Positions 48,698-58,927 are shown, counted from the first letter of the stretch. The stretch: DNA of 64,000 nucleotides from Paraglaciecola psychrophila 170 (GCF_000347635.1 NC_020514.1:806001-870000); one strand, 5' to 3'. The notes: generated by a model not told the origin, from the sequence alone. Numbers and translations are program-made.

Positions 48698-49456
48698 ATG
48701 AGCGAATTCCCCAAATTAGTTAATCTTCGTAAAAATTCTCATTTATTGATGGGATTGACGTTTTTTATCTGTTTGATGAGTTTGTTAGCTTTTGCGGTAG
48801 TCAAACTTAATGCTTGGTTAGAAGATGAACAACAAGCGCCAGTGCAAGATATTGTGGTTTCAGGTGAACTCATTTTTATTGATATTAAGTATATAGAAAT
48901 GTTGATAAAACGAACCCAACCAGGAAGCTTTTTTGAGTTAGATGTGAATCAAACCCATCAAACGGTTGAAGCTATGCCATGGGTTTACCGGGCGTCGGTT
49001 AGAAAACGTTGGCCTAGTGGTTTAGAAATTTTTGTGGTTGAGCAACAACCTTCTGCTGTTTGGAATGGCGATATGTTGCTTAATCAATATGGTGACGCAT
49101 TTGATGCGCAAATTAGTAGTGACGAGCTGAATTCGAAAATAACGCTGCCTAATTTATATGGACCAGGTGGAAGTGAACAGACCGTATTACAGGGATACCG
49201 TAATATGCAGTCATTATTAGAGACGTCCAATTTATATATTGTAGAAATGTTTTTAAGCGAACGTTTTGCTTGGAATGTTGAACTGAACAATGGGATTAAA
49301 TTGAATTTAGGACGCACTGAATTTATTGACAGATTACAGCGATTTGTGGATTTATTACCGCTAATTTCGCAACAAGACAGACAGGTGGATTATGTTGACT
49401 TGCGTTATGACACAGGTTTAGCCGTAGGCTGGAAAACCTTTGTTAAAGCTGCATAA
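48698..49456 (+). CDS. ftsQ: Cell division protein FtsQ
   Basis: 252 residues: cytoplasmic N-terminus, one transmembrane helix (about 15-37), a POTRA domain (IVVSGELIFIDIKYIEMLIK onward) and a beta domain with WPSGLEIFVVEQQPSAVWNG and LPNLYGPGGSEQTVLQGY. Recruits FtsL/FtsB to the divisome. It starts 4 bp after ddl. An 80-bp gap separates it from ftsA. Confidence 0.94.
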   Translation: MSEFPKLVNLRKNSHLLMGLTFFICLMSLLAFAVVKLNAWLEDEQQAPVQDIVVSGELIFIDIKYIEMLIKRTQPGSFFELDVNQTHQTVEAMPWVYRASVRKRWPSGLEIFVVEQQPSAVWNGDMLLNQYGDAFDAQISSDELNSKITLPNLYGPGGSEQTVLQGYRNMQSLLETSNLYIVEMFLSERFAWNVELNNGIKLNLGRTEFIDRLQRFVDLLPLISQQDRQVDYVDLRYDTGLAVGWKTFVKAA

Positions 49457-49499
49457 ATAAAAGCAAGATAACAACTGAATAATAAGAGATTAAATTAAC

Positions 49500-49565
49500 G
49501 TGAGTGTGTTAACTGTAATGAGTGGGATGAGTGCGATGAGTGTCAGAGTTGAACAATATGTCTAA
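49500..49565 (+). other. Short overlapping leader frame ahead of ftsA
   Basis: A 21-codon frame from GTG 49500 to TAA 49563-49565 contains three in-frame ATGAGT pairs at 49518, 49527 and 49536 (9-bp period of ATGAGTG). It ends 8 bp inside the ftsA start, in a different frame. It could couple translation to ftsA or be a chance result of a small tandem repeat. Confidence 0.25.
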
Positions 49566-50787
49566 GGGTACAGAAAGAAAGCTAATAGTTGGCTTAGACA
49601 TAGGCACCAGTAATGTTAAAGCCGTGGTGGGTGAGTTATTAAATGACAACTCTATTAGCATTGTGGGTGTGGGTAGTCATGCATCTAAAGGTATGGATAA
49701 GGGAGGCGTGAACGACCTTAATCTTGTGGTGCAATCCGTTAAGCGTGCCATACACGAAATGGAATTGATGGCTGACTGCAGCGTTTCTTCGGTGTTTATG
49801 GCAATTTCGGGACGCCATGTGAAATGTCAGAACGAAAGTGGCATGGTACCGATTAATAATCAGGAAGTGACTCAGGAAGATGTAGACAACGTAGTTCATG
49901 CTGCGCGTTCTGTGCCTATTGCTGCCGAACGCCGCTTGTTACATGTATTACCACAAGAATTTACGATTGACGTACAAGAAGGTATTAAAAATCCTATCGG
50001 TATGTCAGGCGTTAGAATGGAAGCGCAGGCGCATATTATTACCTGTGCCGATGACATGGCCAAAAATTTGGTCAAATGTGTAGAACGCTGTGAATTAACT
50101 GCTGACCAACTGATTTTTTCAGCATTGGCATCTAGTTATGCTGTATTGACTGACGATGAAAAAGAATTAGGTGTGTGTGTAGTCGATATCGGTGGCGGTA
50201 CTATTGATATGGTAATTTATACTGATGGCGCTATTCGTCATACTGCGGTGATTCCAGCAGCAGGAAATCAAATTACCAGCGATATCGCTAAGATATTTCG
50301 TACACCGATTAGCCATGCTGAAGAGATAAAAATTAAACATGCCTGTGCTCTAAAAGATATGGTCAGTATGGAAGAAAATATCGAAGTTCATAGCGTTGGC
50401 GGTAGGCCATCAAGAGCTATGTCAAGGCATACATTAGCCGAGGTGATCGAGCCTCGTTATCAAGAGTTGTTTGAACTGGTACATGATGAAATCCGTGCCA
50501 GTGGATTAGAAGAGCAAATTGCCGCTGGTATAGTATTAACAGGTGGTACGGCAAAAATGGAAGGGGCGGTTGAATTTGCAGAAGAAATTTTTCAAATGCC
50601 GGTTCGTGTAGGTGAACCCTTGGGAATGAAAGGGTTGTCTGAATATGTCGAAGATTCAAAATTTGCTACAGCGGTAGGTCTTCTGCAATACGGAAAAGAG
50701 CATGTCATAAGTCAACTAGCGATGAAAAACAAGGTTAGTGAAGGGGTGTGGCAACGAATTCAAAGTTGGTTTAAAGGTGAGTTTTAA
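49558..50787 (+). CDS. ftsA: Cell division protein FtsA
   Basis: 409 residues from ATG 49558, whose N-terminus (MSKGTERKLIVGLDIGT) aligns with E. coli MIKATDRKLVVGLEIGT; an in-frame GTG at 49540 is possible. Actin-fold ATPase that tethers FtsZ to the membrane. GLDIGTSNVKAVVGE is phosphate-1, CVVDIGGGTIDMVIYTDG phosphate-2, AGIVLTGGTAKMEG the adenosine motif, and the C-terminal WQRIQSWFKGEF is the amphipathic membrane-targeting helix. Confidence 0.96.
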   Translation: MSKGTERKLIVGLDIGTSNVKAVVGELLNDNSISIVGVGSHASKGMDKGGVNDLNLVVQSVKRAIHEMELMADCSVSSVFMAISGRHVKCQNESGMVPINNQEVTQEDVDNVVHAARSVPIAAERRLLHVLPQEFTIDVQEGIKNPIGMSGVRMEAQAHIITCADDMAKNLVKCVERCELTADQLIFSALASSYAVLTDDEKELGVCVVDIGGGTIDMVIYTDGAIRHTAVIPAAGNQITSDIAKIFRTPISHAEEIKIKHACALKDMVSMEENIEVHSVGGRPSRAMSRHTLAEVIEPRYQELFELVHDEIRASGLEEQIAAGIVLTGGTAKMEGAVEFAEEIFQMPVRVGEPLGMKGLSEYVEDSKFATAVGLLQYGKEHVISQLAMKNKVSEGVWQRIQSWFKGEF

Positions 50788-50882
50788 GAATATTTATAAA
50801 CACAAACTTTTAAACGATAAAAAATGGGCAGCAGGCAAGGATGAACTCCTGACTGCTTTTATGTACAAACCGGAGAGTGAAA

Positions 50883-52055
50883 ATGTTTGAGTTAATGGAT
50901 AGTCATAGCGAAGAAGCTGTAATTAAAGTGATTGGCGTTGGCGGCGGCGGCGGAAATGCGATAGAGCACATGGTGGCACAGAATATTGAAGGCGTAGAGT
51001 TTATTGCCATCAATACAGATGCACAAGTGTTGCGCAGTTCTTCTGCAAATGTGACATTGCAAATTGGTTCTGGTGTGACCAAAGGTTTAGGTGCAGGCGC
51101 TAATCCTAATATCGGCCGCCAAGCTGCAGAAGAAGACAGAGAAACCATACGTCAGGCACTTGAAGGCGCTGATATGGTATTTATCACTGCCGGCATGGGG
51201 GGTGGTACAGGTACAGGTGCAGCACCAGAAGTAGCCAAAATAGCTAAAGAATTGGGTATTTTGACTGTGGCTGTAGTCACTAAACCTTTCCCGTTTGAAG
51301 GTAGAAAACGTACCGATTTTGCTGAGCAAGGCATCGAAGAGTTATCTAAATACGTTGACTCATTGATCACCATTCCGAATGAAAAATTACTTAAAGTGAT
51401 GGGCAAAGGTACGCCGTTGTTACAAGCATTTAGTGCTGCTAACGATATTTTAAGTGGTGCAGTACAGGGTATTGCAGAGCTTATTACACGTCCTGGACTG
51501 ATTAACGTGGATTTCGCCGATGTCAGAACCGTTATGTCTGAAATGGGTACCGCAATGATGGGCCATGGCAGTGCGTCGGGTGAAGACCGTGCAGAAGAAG
51601 CTTCAGAAAGTGCGATTGCTTGTCCTTTATTAGAAGATATCGATTTGTCTGGTGCTAGAGGTATTTTGGTCAATATCACTGCTGGGCCTGATTTCTCTAT
51701 TGATGAGTTTGAAACCGTAGGTAATGCGGTTAAAGCCTTTGCGTCCGAAAACGCAACAGTGGTCGTGGGTACCGTAATCGATATGGATATGACTGACGAA
51801 TTACGCGTTACCGTTGTAGCAACAGGCATTGGGGCTGAAAAGAAACCAGACATTTCTTTGGTATCTAATCGAGCTAGTAAAGTGGTTGCTGACGGTAATG
51901 AGTTTAAATTGCAGGCTAATGGGTCGCACGCTATGCCAAGCGCAAGTGTGATGCCAGAACCTTCAAAAACGGTTGCTAGTGAAGAAAAAACGGTGCAAGG
52001 CAATGATTTGGAATATTTGGATATTCCAGCATTTTTGCGCAAGCAAGCAGACTGA
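50883..52055 (+). CDS. ftsZ: Cell division GTPase FtsZ
   Basis: 390 residues from ATG 50883 (GGAG at 50872-50875 upstream; a GTG at 50877 is less likely). Tubulin-like GTPase forming the Z ring. VIGVGGGGGNAIEHM, then TAGMGGGTGTGAAPEVAKIA (tubulin signature), TKPFPFEGRKR and the T7 loop NVDFADVRTVM. After a short variable linker the C-terminal peptide LEYLDIPAFLRKQAD binds FtsA and ZipA. Confidence 0.97.
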   Translation: MFELMDSHSEEAVIKVIGVGGGGGNAIEHMVAQNIEGVEFIAINTDAQVLRSSSANVTLQIGSGVTKGLGAGANPNIGRQAAEEDRETIRQALEGADMVFITAGMGGGTGTGAAPEVAKIAKELGILTVAVVTKPFPFEGRKRTDFAEQGIEELSKYVDSLITIPNEKLLKVMGKGTPLLQAFSAANDILSGAVQGIAELITRPGLINVDFADVRTVMSEMGTAMMGHGSASGEDRAEEASESAIACPLLEDIDLSGARGILVNITAGPDFSIDEFETVGNAVKAFASENATVVVGTVIDMDMTDELRVTVVATGIGAEKKPDISLVSNRASKVVADGNEFKLQANGSHAMPSASVMPEPSKTVASEEKTVQGNDLEYLDIPAFLRKQAD

Positions 52056-52084
52056 GTAATAAAGTGAATTATTTAGTAAAAAAT

Positions 52085-52136
52085 CTGTCATAAAGTCGGC
52101 TGGTGTTTGCTATTGTGTTAAATATGACAGTTTTTT
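52085..52136 (+). terminator. Hairpin with T-tract after ftsZ
   Basis: CTGTCATA (52085-52092) pairs with TATGACAG (52123-52130) around a 30-bp loop, with A- and T-rich flanks ending in T6 (52131-52136). The T-run merges into the lpxC -35 box. Likely partial termination between ftsZ and lpxC. Confidence 0.5.
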
Positions 52137-52163
52137 GACAATGCTAAGTATACTTAGTACTAT
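52135..52163 (+). promoter_or_regulatory. lpxC promoter with palindromic spacer
   Basis: Consensus TTGACA (52135-52140), a 17-bp spacer and TACTAT (52158-52163). The spacer contains the perfect 14-bp palindrome CTAAGTATACTTAG (52144-52157), placed where a repressor would block RNA polymerase. The start codon of lpxC is 35 bp downstream. Confidence 0.65.
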
Positions 52164-52197
52164 GCGTGCCGCTTTTTATTCCATTAAGCTAAAGGTT

Positions 52198-53112
52198 ATG
52201 ATAAAACAACGCACTATTAAACAATCTGTGCAAGAGACAGGTATCGGTCTGCATAAAGGTGACAAGGTCACTATGACTCTCCGGCCAGCGCCAGCGAATA
52301 CGGGTATCGTATTTCGTCGCGTTGATCTTGAGCCTTATGCGGACATACCCGCTTGCGCAGATGCTGTAGGCGATACTATGCTGTGTACATGCATTAGTAA
52401 TGCTGCCGGTGTCAAAATTTCTACCGTTGAACATTTAGCCTCTGCTTTAGCTGGGTTAGGTATAGACAACATTATTGTAGAAGTTGACAGTGACGAGTTA
52501 CCCATAATGGATGGTAGTGCGAGTCCGTTTATCTTTTTACTTCAATCGGCAGGCATTGCAGAAATCAATGCACCAAAAAAATTCATAAAGATCAATAAAT
52601 CTATTAAGGTCGAAGACGGCGATAAATGGGCCGAGCTTCGCCCATATGCTGGTTTTAGGGTTGACTTTAGGATTGATTTTGAACACCCAGTTATCAGTCA
52701 AACTCGTCAACATATGGTGCTAGATTTTGATTCCTCGTCTTATGTAGGTGAAGTTAGTCGTGCCCGAACTTTTGGCTTTATGAAAGATCTTGAATACATG
52801 AACTCACACAATTTAGCATTGGGTGGAAGCATGGAAAATGCGGTAGCGTTAGATGAATATCGCGTTCTTAATCCTGAAGGTTTGCGTTATCCTGATGAGT
52901 TTTTAAAACACAAAATACTTGATGCTATAGGTGATTTGTATTTGTGTGGCCACAGTATTATTGGTGAGCTAGTTGCTTATAAAACAGGTCATGGATTAAA
53001 CAATAAATTGCTCAATGCATTGTTAAATAGTAAAGACTCTTGGGAATTTGTGGGTTATGACACGCCAGAAGAGATGCCTATTCGCTTTGCTTCGCCACTA
53101 TTAACAAATTGA
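52198..53112 (+). CDS. lpxC: UDP-3-O-acyl-GlcNAc deacetylase LpxC
   Basis: 304 residues from ATG 52198 (AAAGG just upstream); frames reading further upstream run through the promoter. Zinc deacetylase for the committed step of lipid A synthesis. [19 protein letters not shown] at the N-terminus; [17 protein letters not shown] with the first zinc histidine; [31 protein letters not shown] with the H-x3-D zinc pair; and [14 protein letters not shown] with the catalytic histidine. Confidence 0.97.
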   Translation: MIKQRTIKQSVQETGIGLHKGDKVTMTLRPAPANTGIVFRRVDLEPYADIPACADAVGDTMLCTCISNAAGVKISTVEHLASALAGLGIDNIIVEVDSDELPIMDGSASPFIFLLQSAGIAEINAPKKFIKINKSIKVEDGDKWAELRPYAGFRVDFRIDFEHPVISQTRQHMVLDFDSSSYVGEVSRARTFGFMKDLEYMNSHNLALGGSMENAVALDEYRVLNPEGLRYPDEFLKHKILDAIGDLYLCGHSIIGELVAYKTGHGLNNKLLNALLNSKDSWEFVGYDTPEEMPIRFASPLLTN

Positions 53113-53410
53113 TCCCTTGTTTTGTCACATTGGGCAACTCGATTACTGCTTAACCAAATAGATTTTTCTATAGTTATCAATGATATTCGAATCTGCTATA
53201 TGTTAATGTCCAGAATCGGTTTTTGATACTTGATTTTAATTACGTCAAATTTTGATCAAATGCGGATACAGGTATTCCTCGGAATATTTAAACGCATATA
53301 AATCCAGCAGAGTGTTGCGATTGGTATACCTAGAAATACTATTAGTACATCTCTTGGTGAATTAAACTTAATGGTATATTGAGTCCATGTTGAAAAGGTA
53401 GTCAATTGTA

Positions 53411-54319
53411 ATGAAATTAACGTTACTGTTTAGAAGTAATAATGCACGCTTTGTGCTGAATATAGATAAGCAAAAATTGCTGCTGGCTTTACTAGCAATC
53501 AGCGGGCTATTTTTAGTTTCCAGTCGTTCTACGCATTCTCCAGAAGAAAATATTGCTAGGATCCAGCATGCTAAAACTGGCTTTGTGCTTCAGGCTGAAG
53601 AAGTCAGCTTGCTAAAAACCACTACAGAACAGCGAATGACTGGTGTAATGCTAAAGCTAGCTGATATGCAGAATCAAATTCAACGCTTAGATGCATTGGG
53701 TTCAAGGTTAGTCGAGCAAGCTATGCTTAACCCTGACGAATTTAGTTTTAATCAAATGCCTAGCATGGGTGGACCGTTGGACAGCAGTTCAGTTGAAATT
53801 CAAGTACAAGATGAACTTTTGTCAAAAATAACAAGCATGCTTGAAAAAATCCAAAATAAAGCTCAAGAACTCAACATACTTGAATCTATCATGTTAAGTG
53901 ACCATATAAGAGAAGAGAGTAGAGTAGAAGGTAAACCTATTTCTACTGGATGGCTGTCATCATATTATGGCATTCGAAAAGATCCATTTAGTGGTTTGCC
54001 CGCAATGCACAAAGGGTTAGATTTTGCAGGGAAAGAAGGCGAACCAGTTGTGGCTACTGGTGCAGGTATTATTACTTGGTCTGGTTCTCGATATGGGTAT
54101 GGCGAATTAGTTGAAATCGATCATGGTGATGGTTTAGTTACACGTTACGGGCATAATAAAGTACTTAATGTTAAGATTGGTGACGTAGTAACTAAAGGAC
54201 AAACTATTGCAGAGATGGGCAACACAGGCCGTTCTACTGGTGCACATGTTCATTATGAGGTCATACGCAAAGGGAAACAACAGGATCCGTTGCCTTACGT
54301 ATATCGCAAAAGCTCCTAA
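53411..54319 (+). CDS. M23-family (LytM-type) peptidase, membrane-anchored
   Basis: 302 residues: an N-terminal membrane anchor (about 23-40, KLLLALLAISGLFLVSS), a coiled-coil periplasmic part (about 50-175) and a C-terminal M23 domain. Zinc ligands are in MHKGLDFAGKEGEPV (HxxxD) and GAHVHYEVIRKGK (HxH); SSYYGIRKDPFSG and HNKVLNVKIGDVVTKGQ are further LytM signatures. Active-site residues are intact, so it is probably a peptidoglycan endopeptidase, not a degenerate activator like EnvC/NlpD. It occupies the position of secM between lpxC and secA; a DUF721 gene is not present in the 298-bp gap before it. Confidence 0.93.
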   Translation: MKLTLLFRSNNARFVLNIDKQKLLLALLAISGLFLVSSRSTHSPEENIARIQHAKTGFVLQAEEVSLLKTTTEQRMTGVMLKLADMQNQIQRLDALGSRLVEQAMLNPDEFSFNQMPSMGGPLDSSSVEIQVQDELLSKITSMLEKIQNKAQELNILESIMLSDHIREESRVEGKPISTGWLSSYYGIRKDPFSGLPAMHKGLDFAGKEGEPVVATGAGIITWSGSRYGYGELVEIDHGDGLVTRYGHNKVLNVKIGDVVTKGQTIAEMGNTGRSTGAHVHYEVIRKGKQQDPLPYVYRKSS

Positions 54320-54349
54320 TAATTTGCAGGGGTTAACAACATATTAACG

Positions 54350-54384
54350 ACAATCGGCTCTTATATGCCGATTGTTTTATTTTT
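54350..54384 (+). terminator. Terminator between the M23 peptidase gene and secA
   Basis: ACAATCGGC (54350-54358) pairs with GCCGATTGT (54367-54375), followed by TTTATTTTT. It lies 31 bp behind the peptidase stop, implying a separate secA promoter in the next 80 bp. Confidence 0.75.
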
Positions 54385-54465
54385 AGTACCGGGTTTGTTC
54401 ATAAATCGTTTGTTATTTGTGCACAATTAAAATTATTAATCATTTAGATTGGAAGCTGTAAATCG

Positions 54466-57159
54466 ATGTTTTCTAGTATTTTCACCAAAATGTTTGGAAG
54501 TCGTAACGACCGAACAATAAAAAAGTTGAGCAAGTCCGTTGACCTTATTAATCAGCTAGAAACTGAATACGAAGCCTTAACTGATGAACAGCTTAAAGAC
54601 AAAACTAGCGAATTCAGAGAACGTTTAACCAAAGAACAGACCACAGAAGATATTATGGTCGAAGCCTTTGCAGTAGTGCGTGAAGCTAGTAAACGAGTGT
54701 ATGGAATGCGTCATTTCGATGTGCAAATGCTAGGTGGCCAAGTATTACACCAAGGTGAAATTGCCGAAATGCGCACCGGTGAAGGTAAAACCTTAACCTC
54801 AACCTTGCCTTCATACCTCAATGCTATTTCAGGCAAAGGTGTGCATGTTATAACCGTTAATGACTACTTAGCCAGCCGAGATGCAGATTGGAGTAGGTCG
54901 TTATTTGACTTTTTGGGTTTAACTGTAGGCTGTAATATTCCAGGCTTGAATCATGAGCAGAAAAGAGATGCTTATGCAGCCGACATTACCTACGGTACCA
55001 ATAACGAGTTTGGTTTCGATTATTTGCGGGACAACATGGCGTTTAGCCCAGGTGATCGTGTTCAAAAGAGTCTTCATTTTGCTGTGATTGATGAAGTTGA
55101 CTCAATTCTGATCGATGAAGCGCGTACTCCTCTTATCATCTCTGGCCAGGCCGAAGATAGCTCGGAACTGTATCGTAAAATCAATGTGATTATTCCAGAG
55201 CTCGTCAAGCAAGAAAAAGAAGATGAAGAAGGTGAAACAGGCGACGGTCACTACACTATTGATGAAAAAGGTAAACAAATCCACTTGACTGAAAATGGTC
55301 AGATATTTGTAGAGCAAGTGCTCCAGCGTGAAGGCATTTTACCTGAAGATGAGTCTTTGTTTGCGGCTGCTAATATTTCTTTATTACACCACGTAAATGC
55401 TGCGTTACGGGCGCACAAACTCTTCTCTAAAGATGTTGATTACATAGTCAAAGACAACGATATTGTCATTGTTGATGAGCACACTGGACGTACAATGGAA
55501 GGACGTCGTTGGTCAGAAGGTTTGCACCAAGCAGTCGAAGCCAAAGAAGGCGTCAACATTCAAAATGAAAATCAAACTTTAGCTTCTATCACGTTTCAGA
55601 ATTATTTTCGTTTATACGATAAATTGTCTGGTATGACAGGTACAGCTGATACTGAAGCGTTCGAATTTCAGAGTATTTACGGTCTAGATACGGTTGTAAT
55701 TCCAACCAACCAACCTATGGTTCGAATTGATAAAGCGGATTTGATTTTTTTAACCGCTGAAGAAAAATATGAAGCGATTGTTGAAGATATCCAAGACTGT
55801 GTAAAACGCGGTCAACCTGCTTTGGTAGGTACGGTATCGATAGAAAATTCAGAATTAATTTCAGGTATTCTAAAAAAAGAAAAAATCGCACACAAAGTGT
55901 TGAACGCTAAATTCCACGAGCAAGAAGCCGATATTATTGCCCAGGCTGGTAAACCCGGGTCTATTACGATTGCTACTAACATGGCTGGTCGAGGCACTGA
56001 TATCGTTTTAGGTGGTAACTGGCAGGCTGAGATCGATAAAATTCATGATCCTAAGCCAAGTAAAGTTGAAAAAATCAAAGAAGATTGGAAGATTGCACAT
56101 GACGCGGTCTTAGCATCTGGTGGCTTGCATATTATTGGTACCGAGCGCCATGAATCACGTAGAATAGATAACCAATTACGTGGTCGTTCAGGTCGTCAAG
56201 GTGATGCCGGTTCTTCACGTTTTTATTTATCCTTAGATGACGCGTTGATGCGTATATTTGCCTCTGAAAAAATGGGCAATATGATGAAACGCTTAGGCAT
56301 GGAACGAGGCGAAGCCATAGAGCATCCTTGGGTGACTCGAGCTATAGAAAATGCACAACGCAAAGTTGAAGGTCGTAACTTCGACAGTCGTAAACAACTA
56401 CTCGAATATGACGATGTTGCTAATGATCAACGCAAAGTTATCTATGAACAACGAAATGAACTATTAGATGAAGGCGAGATTAGCGGTACCATCGAAGCGA
56501 TTCGTGACGACGTCGTTAAAGGCATACTTGATCAATATATTCCGCCGCAATCGTTAGAAGAAATGTGGGATGTTGCAGGATTAGAAGAACGTTTTAAAGC
56601 TGAATTTTTAACTGACATGCCGGTACAGAAATGGCTCGATGAAGATGACAAGTTATATGAAGAAAAACTTCGTGAGCGGGTCTTAGAAGAAGTATCTGCA
56701 GCATACAAAAGAAAAGAAGAAGTAGTAGGGCCGGAAGTAATAAGACAATTTGAAAAAGCCGTAATGCTACAAAATTTAGATAGCCATTGGAAAGAACATT
56801 TGGCTGCTATGGACCACCTACGTCAAGGGATTCACTTGCGTGGTTATGCACAGAAAAATCCTAAACAAGAATACAAACGTGAATCTTTTGAGCTGTTTTC
56901 AGAGATGTTAGAAGCGTTAAAAGTTGAAGTCGTGACTATCTTGAGCAAAGTACAAGTCAAAGCCCAAGAAGATGTTGAAGCCGTAGATGAACAAAGACGT
57001 CAAGCAGATAATGCGCCTAAAAACTTCGAGCATCAATCAGCGAGCGAGCCAGAAAAGCCAAGCGCTGCATTACGCCAAGGTCCTAAGGTAGGTCGAAATG
57101 ATGCTTGTCCTTGCGGTTCTGGCAAAAAATATAAGCAGTGCCATGGTAAATTAAGTTAA
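54466..57159 (+). CDS. secA: Preprotein translocase ATPase SecA
   Basis: 897 residues, motor of the Sec export pathway at the inner membrane. [19 protein letters not shown] is Walker [10 protein letters not shown] and [20 protein letters not shown] the DEAD-like Walker B region; [14 protein letters not shown] and [20 protein letters not shown] the second nucleotide domain. The C-terminus has the zinc-binding tail [17 protein letters not shown] (CxC-x8-CH) that contacts SecB. No SecM-type arrest leader precedes it. Confidence 0.97.
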   Translation: MFSSIFTKMFGSRNDRTIKKLSKSVDLINQLETEYEALTDEQLKDKTSEFRERLTKEQTTEDIMVEAFAVVREASKRVYGMRHFDVQMLGGQVLHQGEIAEMRTGEGKTLTSTLPSYLNAISGKGVHVITVNDYLASRDADWSRSLFDFLGLTVGCNIPGLNHEQKRDAYAADITYGTNNEFGFDYLRDNMAFSPGDRVQKSLHFAVIDEVDSILIDEARTPLIISGQAEDSSELYRKINVIIPELVKQEKEDEEGETGDGHYTIDEKGKQIHLTENGQIFVEQVLQREGILPEDESLFAAANISLLHHVNAALRAHKLFSKDVDYIVKDNDIVIVDEHTGRTMEGRRWSEGLHQAVEAKEGVNIQNENQTLASITFQNYFRLYDKLSGMTGTADTEAFEFQSIYGLDTVVIPTNQPMVRIDKADLIFLTAEEKYEAIVEDIQDCVKRGQPALVGTVSIENSELISGILKKEKIAHKVLNAKFHEQEADIIAQAGKPGSITIATNMAGRGTDIVLGGNWQAEIDKIHDPKPSKVEKIKEDWKIAHDAVLASGGLHIIGTERHESRRIDNQLRGRSGRQGDAGSSRFYLSLDDALMRIFASEKMGNMMKRLGMERGEAIEHPWVTRAIENAQRKVEGRNFDSRKQLLEYDDVANDQRKVIYEQRNELLDEGEISGTIEAIRDDVVKGILDQYIPPQSLEEMWDVAGLEERFKAEFLTDMPVQKWLDEDDKLYEEKLRERVLEEVSAAYKRKEEVVGPEVIRQFEKAVMLQNLDSHWKEHLAAMDHLRQGIHLRGYAQKNPKQEYKRESFELFSEMLEALKVEVVTILSKVQVKAQEDVEAVDEQRRQADNAPKNFEHQSASEPEKPSAALRQGPKVGRNDACPCGSGKKYKQCHGKLS

Positions 57160-57179
57160 CCTAAGATTTAAAATCCATT

Positions 57180-57207
57180 AAAAGTCGGGCTTATGTCCGA
57201 CTTTTTT
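57180..57207 (+). terminator. Terminator after secA
   Basis: AAAAGTCGG (57180-57188) pairs with CCGACTTTT (57197-57205) and ends in a T-run. Located 20 bp behind the secA stop, ahead of mutT. Confidence 0.85.
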
Positions 57208-57246
57208 ATTTCTAAGGATTAGTTTTATTAAATAAAGAGCAACAGT

Positions 57247-57663
57247 ATGAAAATAGTCGAAGTGGCAGTAGGCGTGATCAAATGCGACAACAAGATCTAC
57301 ATTAGCAAACGCGCTAATGAATTACACCAAGGCGGTAAGTGGGAGTTCCCTGGGGGTAAACGTGAAGCCAATGAAAGCATTGAAGACGCGCTAGTCAGAG
57401 AGTTATCAGAAGAAATTGGTATACAGGTGACCGCACAAAGCCCATTTATGCTGATAGAGCACGATTATGGTGATAAGAAGGTACGTTTAGATGTACGTTT
57501 GGTAGAGGGGTTTGAGGGCAAGGCACATCATCAGGAAGGTCAACAAAGTCTGTGGGTGCATATCAGTGATTTAAATAAATTTACCTTTCCAGATGCGAAT
57601 ATGCCGATTATTAATAAGCTGGTTGGTTTGTTACAGGCAACAATAAATAAAAGCGAGCCATAA
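57247..57663 (+). CDS. mutT: 8-oxo-dGTP diphosphatase MutT
   Basis: 138 residues, Nudix hydrolase that removes oxidised guanine nucleotides. KWEFPGGKREANESIEDALV and the following RELSEEIGI form the Nudix box G-x5-E-x7-RE-x-x-EE-x-G. EVAVGVIKCDNKIYISKR is the typical MutT N-terminus. Position right after secA, as in E. coli, supports the name. Confidence 0.93.
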   Translation: MKIVEVAVGVIKCDNKIYISKRANELHQGGKWEFPGGKREANESIEDALVRELSEEIGIQVTAQSPFMLIEHDYGDKKVRLDVRLVEGFEGKAHHQEGQQSLWVHISDLNKFTFPDANMPIINKLVGLLQATINKSEP

Positions 57664-57778
57664 AAAACCCGCTTTGGTATGAATATAATTCAAATGATGA
57701 CGCTAGATAAAATATTTTAAGTCTGCCCCCAAAAAATGACAGAGCTTAGTCTGTGATCTTTGATGGCAGACCTTAGTT

Positions 57779-58777
57779 TTATAATTTAACGATTAACTTA
57801 CCTTGGTTACCACCAGTTAATAGCAAGTTCAAGCCATCGATAGCAGACTCCAATCCATTTAAGATATGGCTACGATGTTTAATTTTACCTTGCATAACGT
57901 AGGGGGTTAGCCTGGCAATTAGTTCAGGTAGCTGCGCTAAGTGGTCTGGCATGGTAAAGCCTTGGATAGTGATACGTTTTTTGATGATTGGGATCCAATT
58001 TGGGCCTGCACTTGGGGTTTCAGCAGTGTAATCAGAAATCATACCGCAGACTATCACTCTACCATGGGCATTTATGTGATCGAACACGTGTTGTTGAATC
58101 GGGCCACCGGTATTCTCAAAGTAAATATCGACGCCATTAGGCGCTAACATTGTTAACTTTGCGTCAATATCATCTGTTTTGTAATTAATAGCACCATCAA
58201 AACCTAAGTCATTGACTATCCAATCACATTTCTCCGCAGTGCCCGCGACACCAATTACAGTTAACCCTTCAGCTTTAGCCAGTTGACCCACTATAGAGCC
58301 TACCGAGCCTGCAGCACCGCTTACCACGATGGTTTCGCCCGTTTTTGGGTGACCACAACCGAATAATCCTTGAGTTGCGGTTAACCCAGGTAAAGCAAAA
58401 ACAGATAATACCATTTCAGCATCTAGTCCAGGCTGTACTTTTCTGAGACCTTCACCAGAGCTTAAAGAATACTCTGTCCATCCCATCATGCCCATTACGC
58501 GCTCACCTACAGTGAAGTCAGGGTGATTACTTTCAACCACTTCGCCTATGCCCGAGGAGCGCATCACGTCGCCTAGACCCACAGGAGGGATATAACTTTC
58601 TGTATCAGGACTCATCCAACCCACCATAGCTGGGTCTAAGGACATATGGGTTTGTTTAACCAAGATCTGGCCTGGACCAGCGCTAGGTATTGGTTTGTGT
58701 ACGACTTCAAAAATTTCTGCACTAATAGGGCCAGAATCGGGTCGTGCAACAAGATTAATTGCAGTGAATGTACTCAT
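57779..58777 (-). CDS. NADPH-dependent medium-chain reductase (CurA/leukotriene B4 dehydrogenase type)
   Basis: 332 residues from ATG 58777 (TGGAGA upstream); the frame continues to 58864 but without a better start. Zinc-independent MDR-family quinone/enone reductase. HMSLDPAMVGWM and GDVMRSSGIGEVVES mark the N-domain; LPGLTATQGLFGCGHPKTGE, VVSGAAGSVGSIVGQLAK (NADPH Rossmann loop) and YFENTGGPIQQHVFDHIN follow, all typical of YncB/CurA. Divergent from a LysR regulator, which probably controls it. Confidence 0.88.
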   Translation of the reverse strand: MSTFTAINLVARPDSGPISAEIFEVVHKPIPSAGPGQILVKQTHMSLDPAMVGWMSPDTESYIPPVGLGDVMRSSGIGEVVESNHPDFTVGERVMGMMGWTEYSLSSGEGLRKVQPGLDAEMVLSVFALPGLTATQGLFGCGHPKTGETIVVSGAAGSVGSIVGQLAKAEGLTVIGVAGTAEKCDWIVNDLGFDGAINYKTDDIDAKLTMLAPNGVDIYFENTGGPIQQHVFDHINAHGRVIVCGMISDYTAETPSAGPNWIPIIKKRITIQGFTMPDHLAQLPELIARLTPYVMQGKIKHRSHILNGLESAIDGLNLLLTGGNQGKLIVKL

Positions 58778-58878
58778 ATTTGGATCTCCAGTGTGTGATT
58801 GATGTAATACAAAATTGTATGTGAACTTAGTATTACTCAATAAAACCTCGAGATATACAGTCAAAAAGTGCTATCTTT

Positions 58879-58898
58879 ATTGTTATAAAAACAACAAT
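58879..58898. promoter_or_regulatory. Candidate LysR operator in the divergent intergenic region
   Basis: ATTGTT (58879-58884), 8-bp spacer, AACAAT (58893-58898): an AT-rich dyad containing T-N11-A patterns as bound by LysR proteins. It lies 30 bp before the regulator start and about 100 bp before the reductase start. Confidence 0.4.
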
Positions 58899-58927
58899 CA
58901 GAACATAGATTAATATTTAATAAAATT

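Noticed and set aside
51152..52042. 296-residue open frame antisense to ftsZ
   Set aside because: It is the complement of a well-conserved coding sequence, low in complexity (Ser, Ala, Pro, Thr), with no start signal; a by-product of ftsZ codon use.
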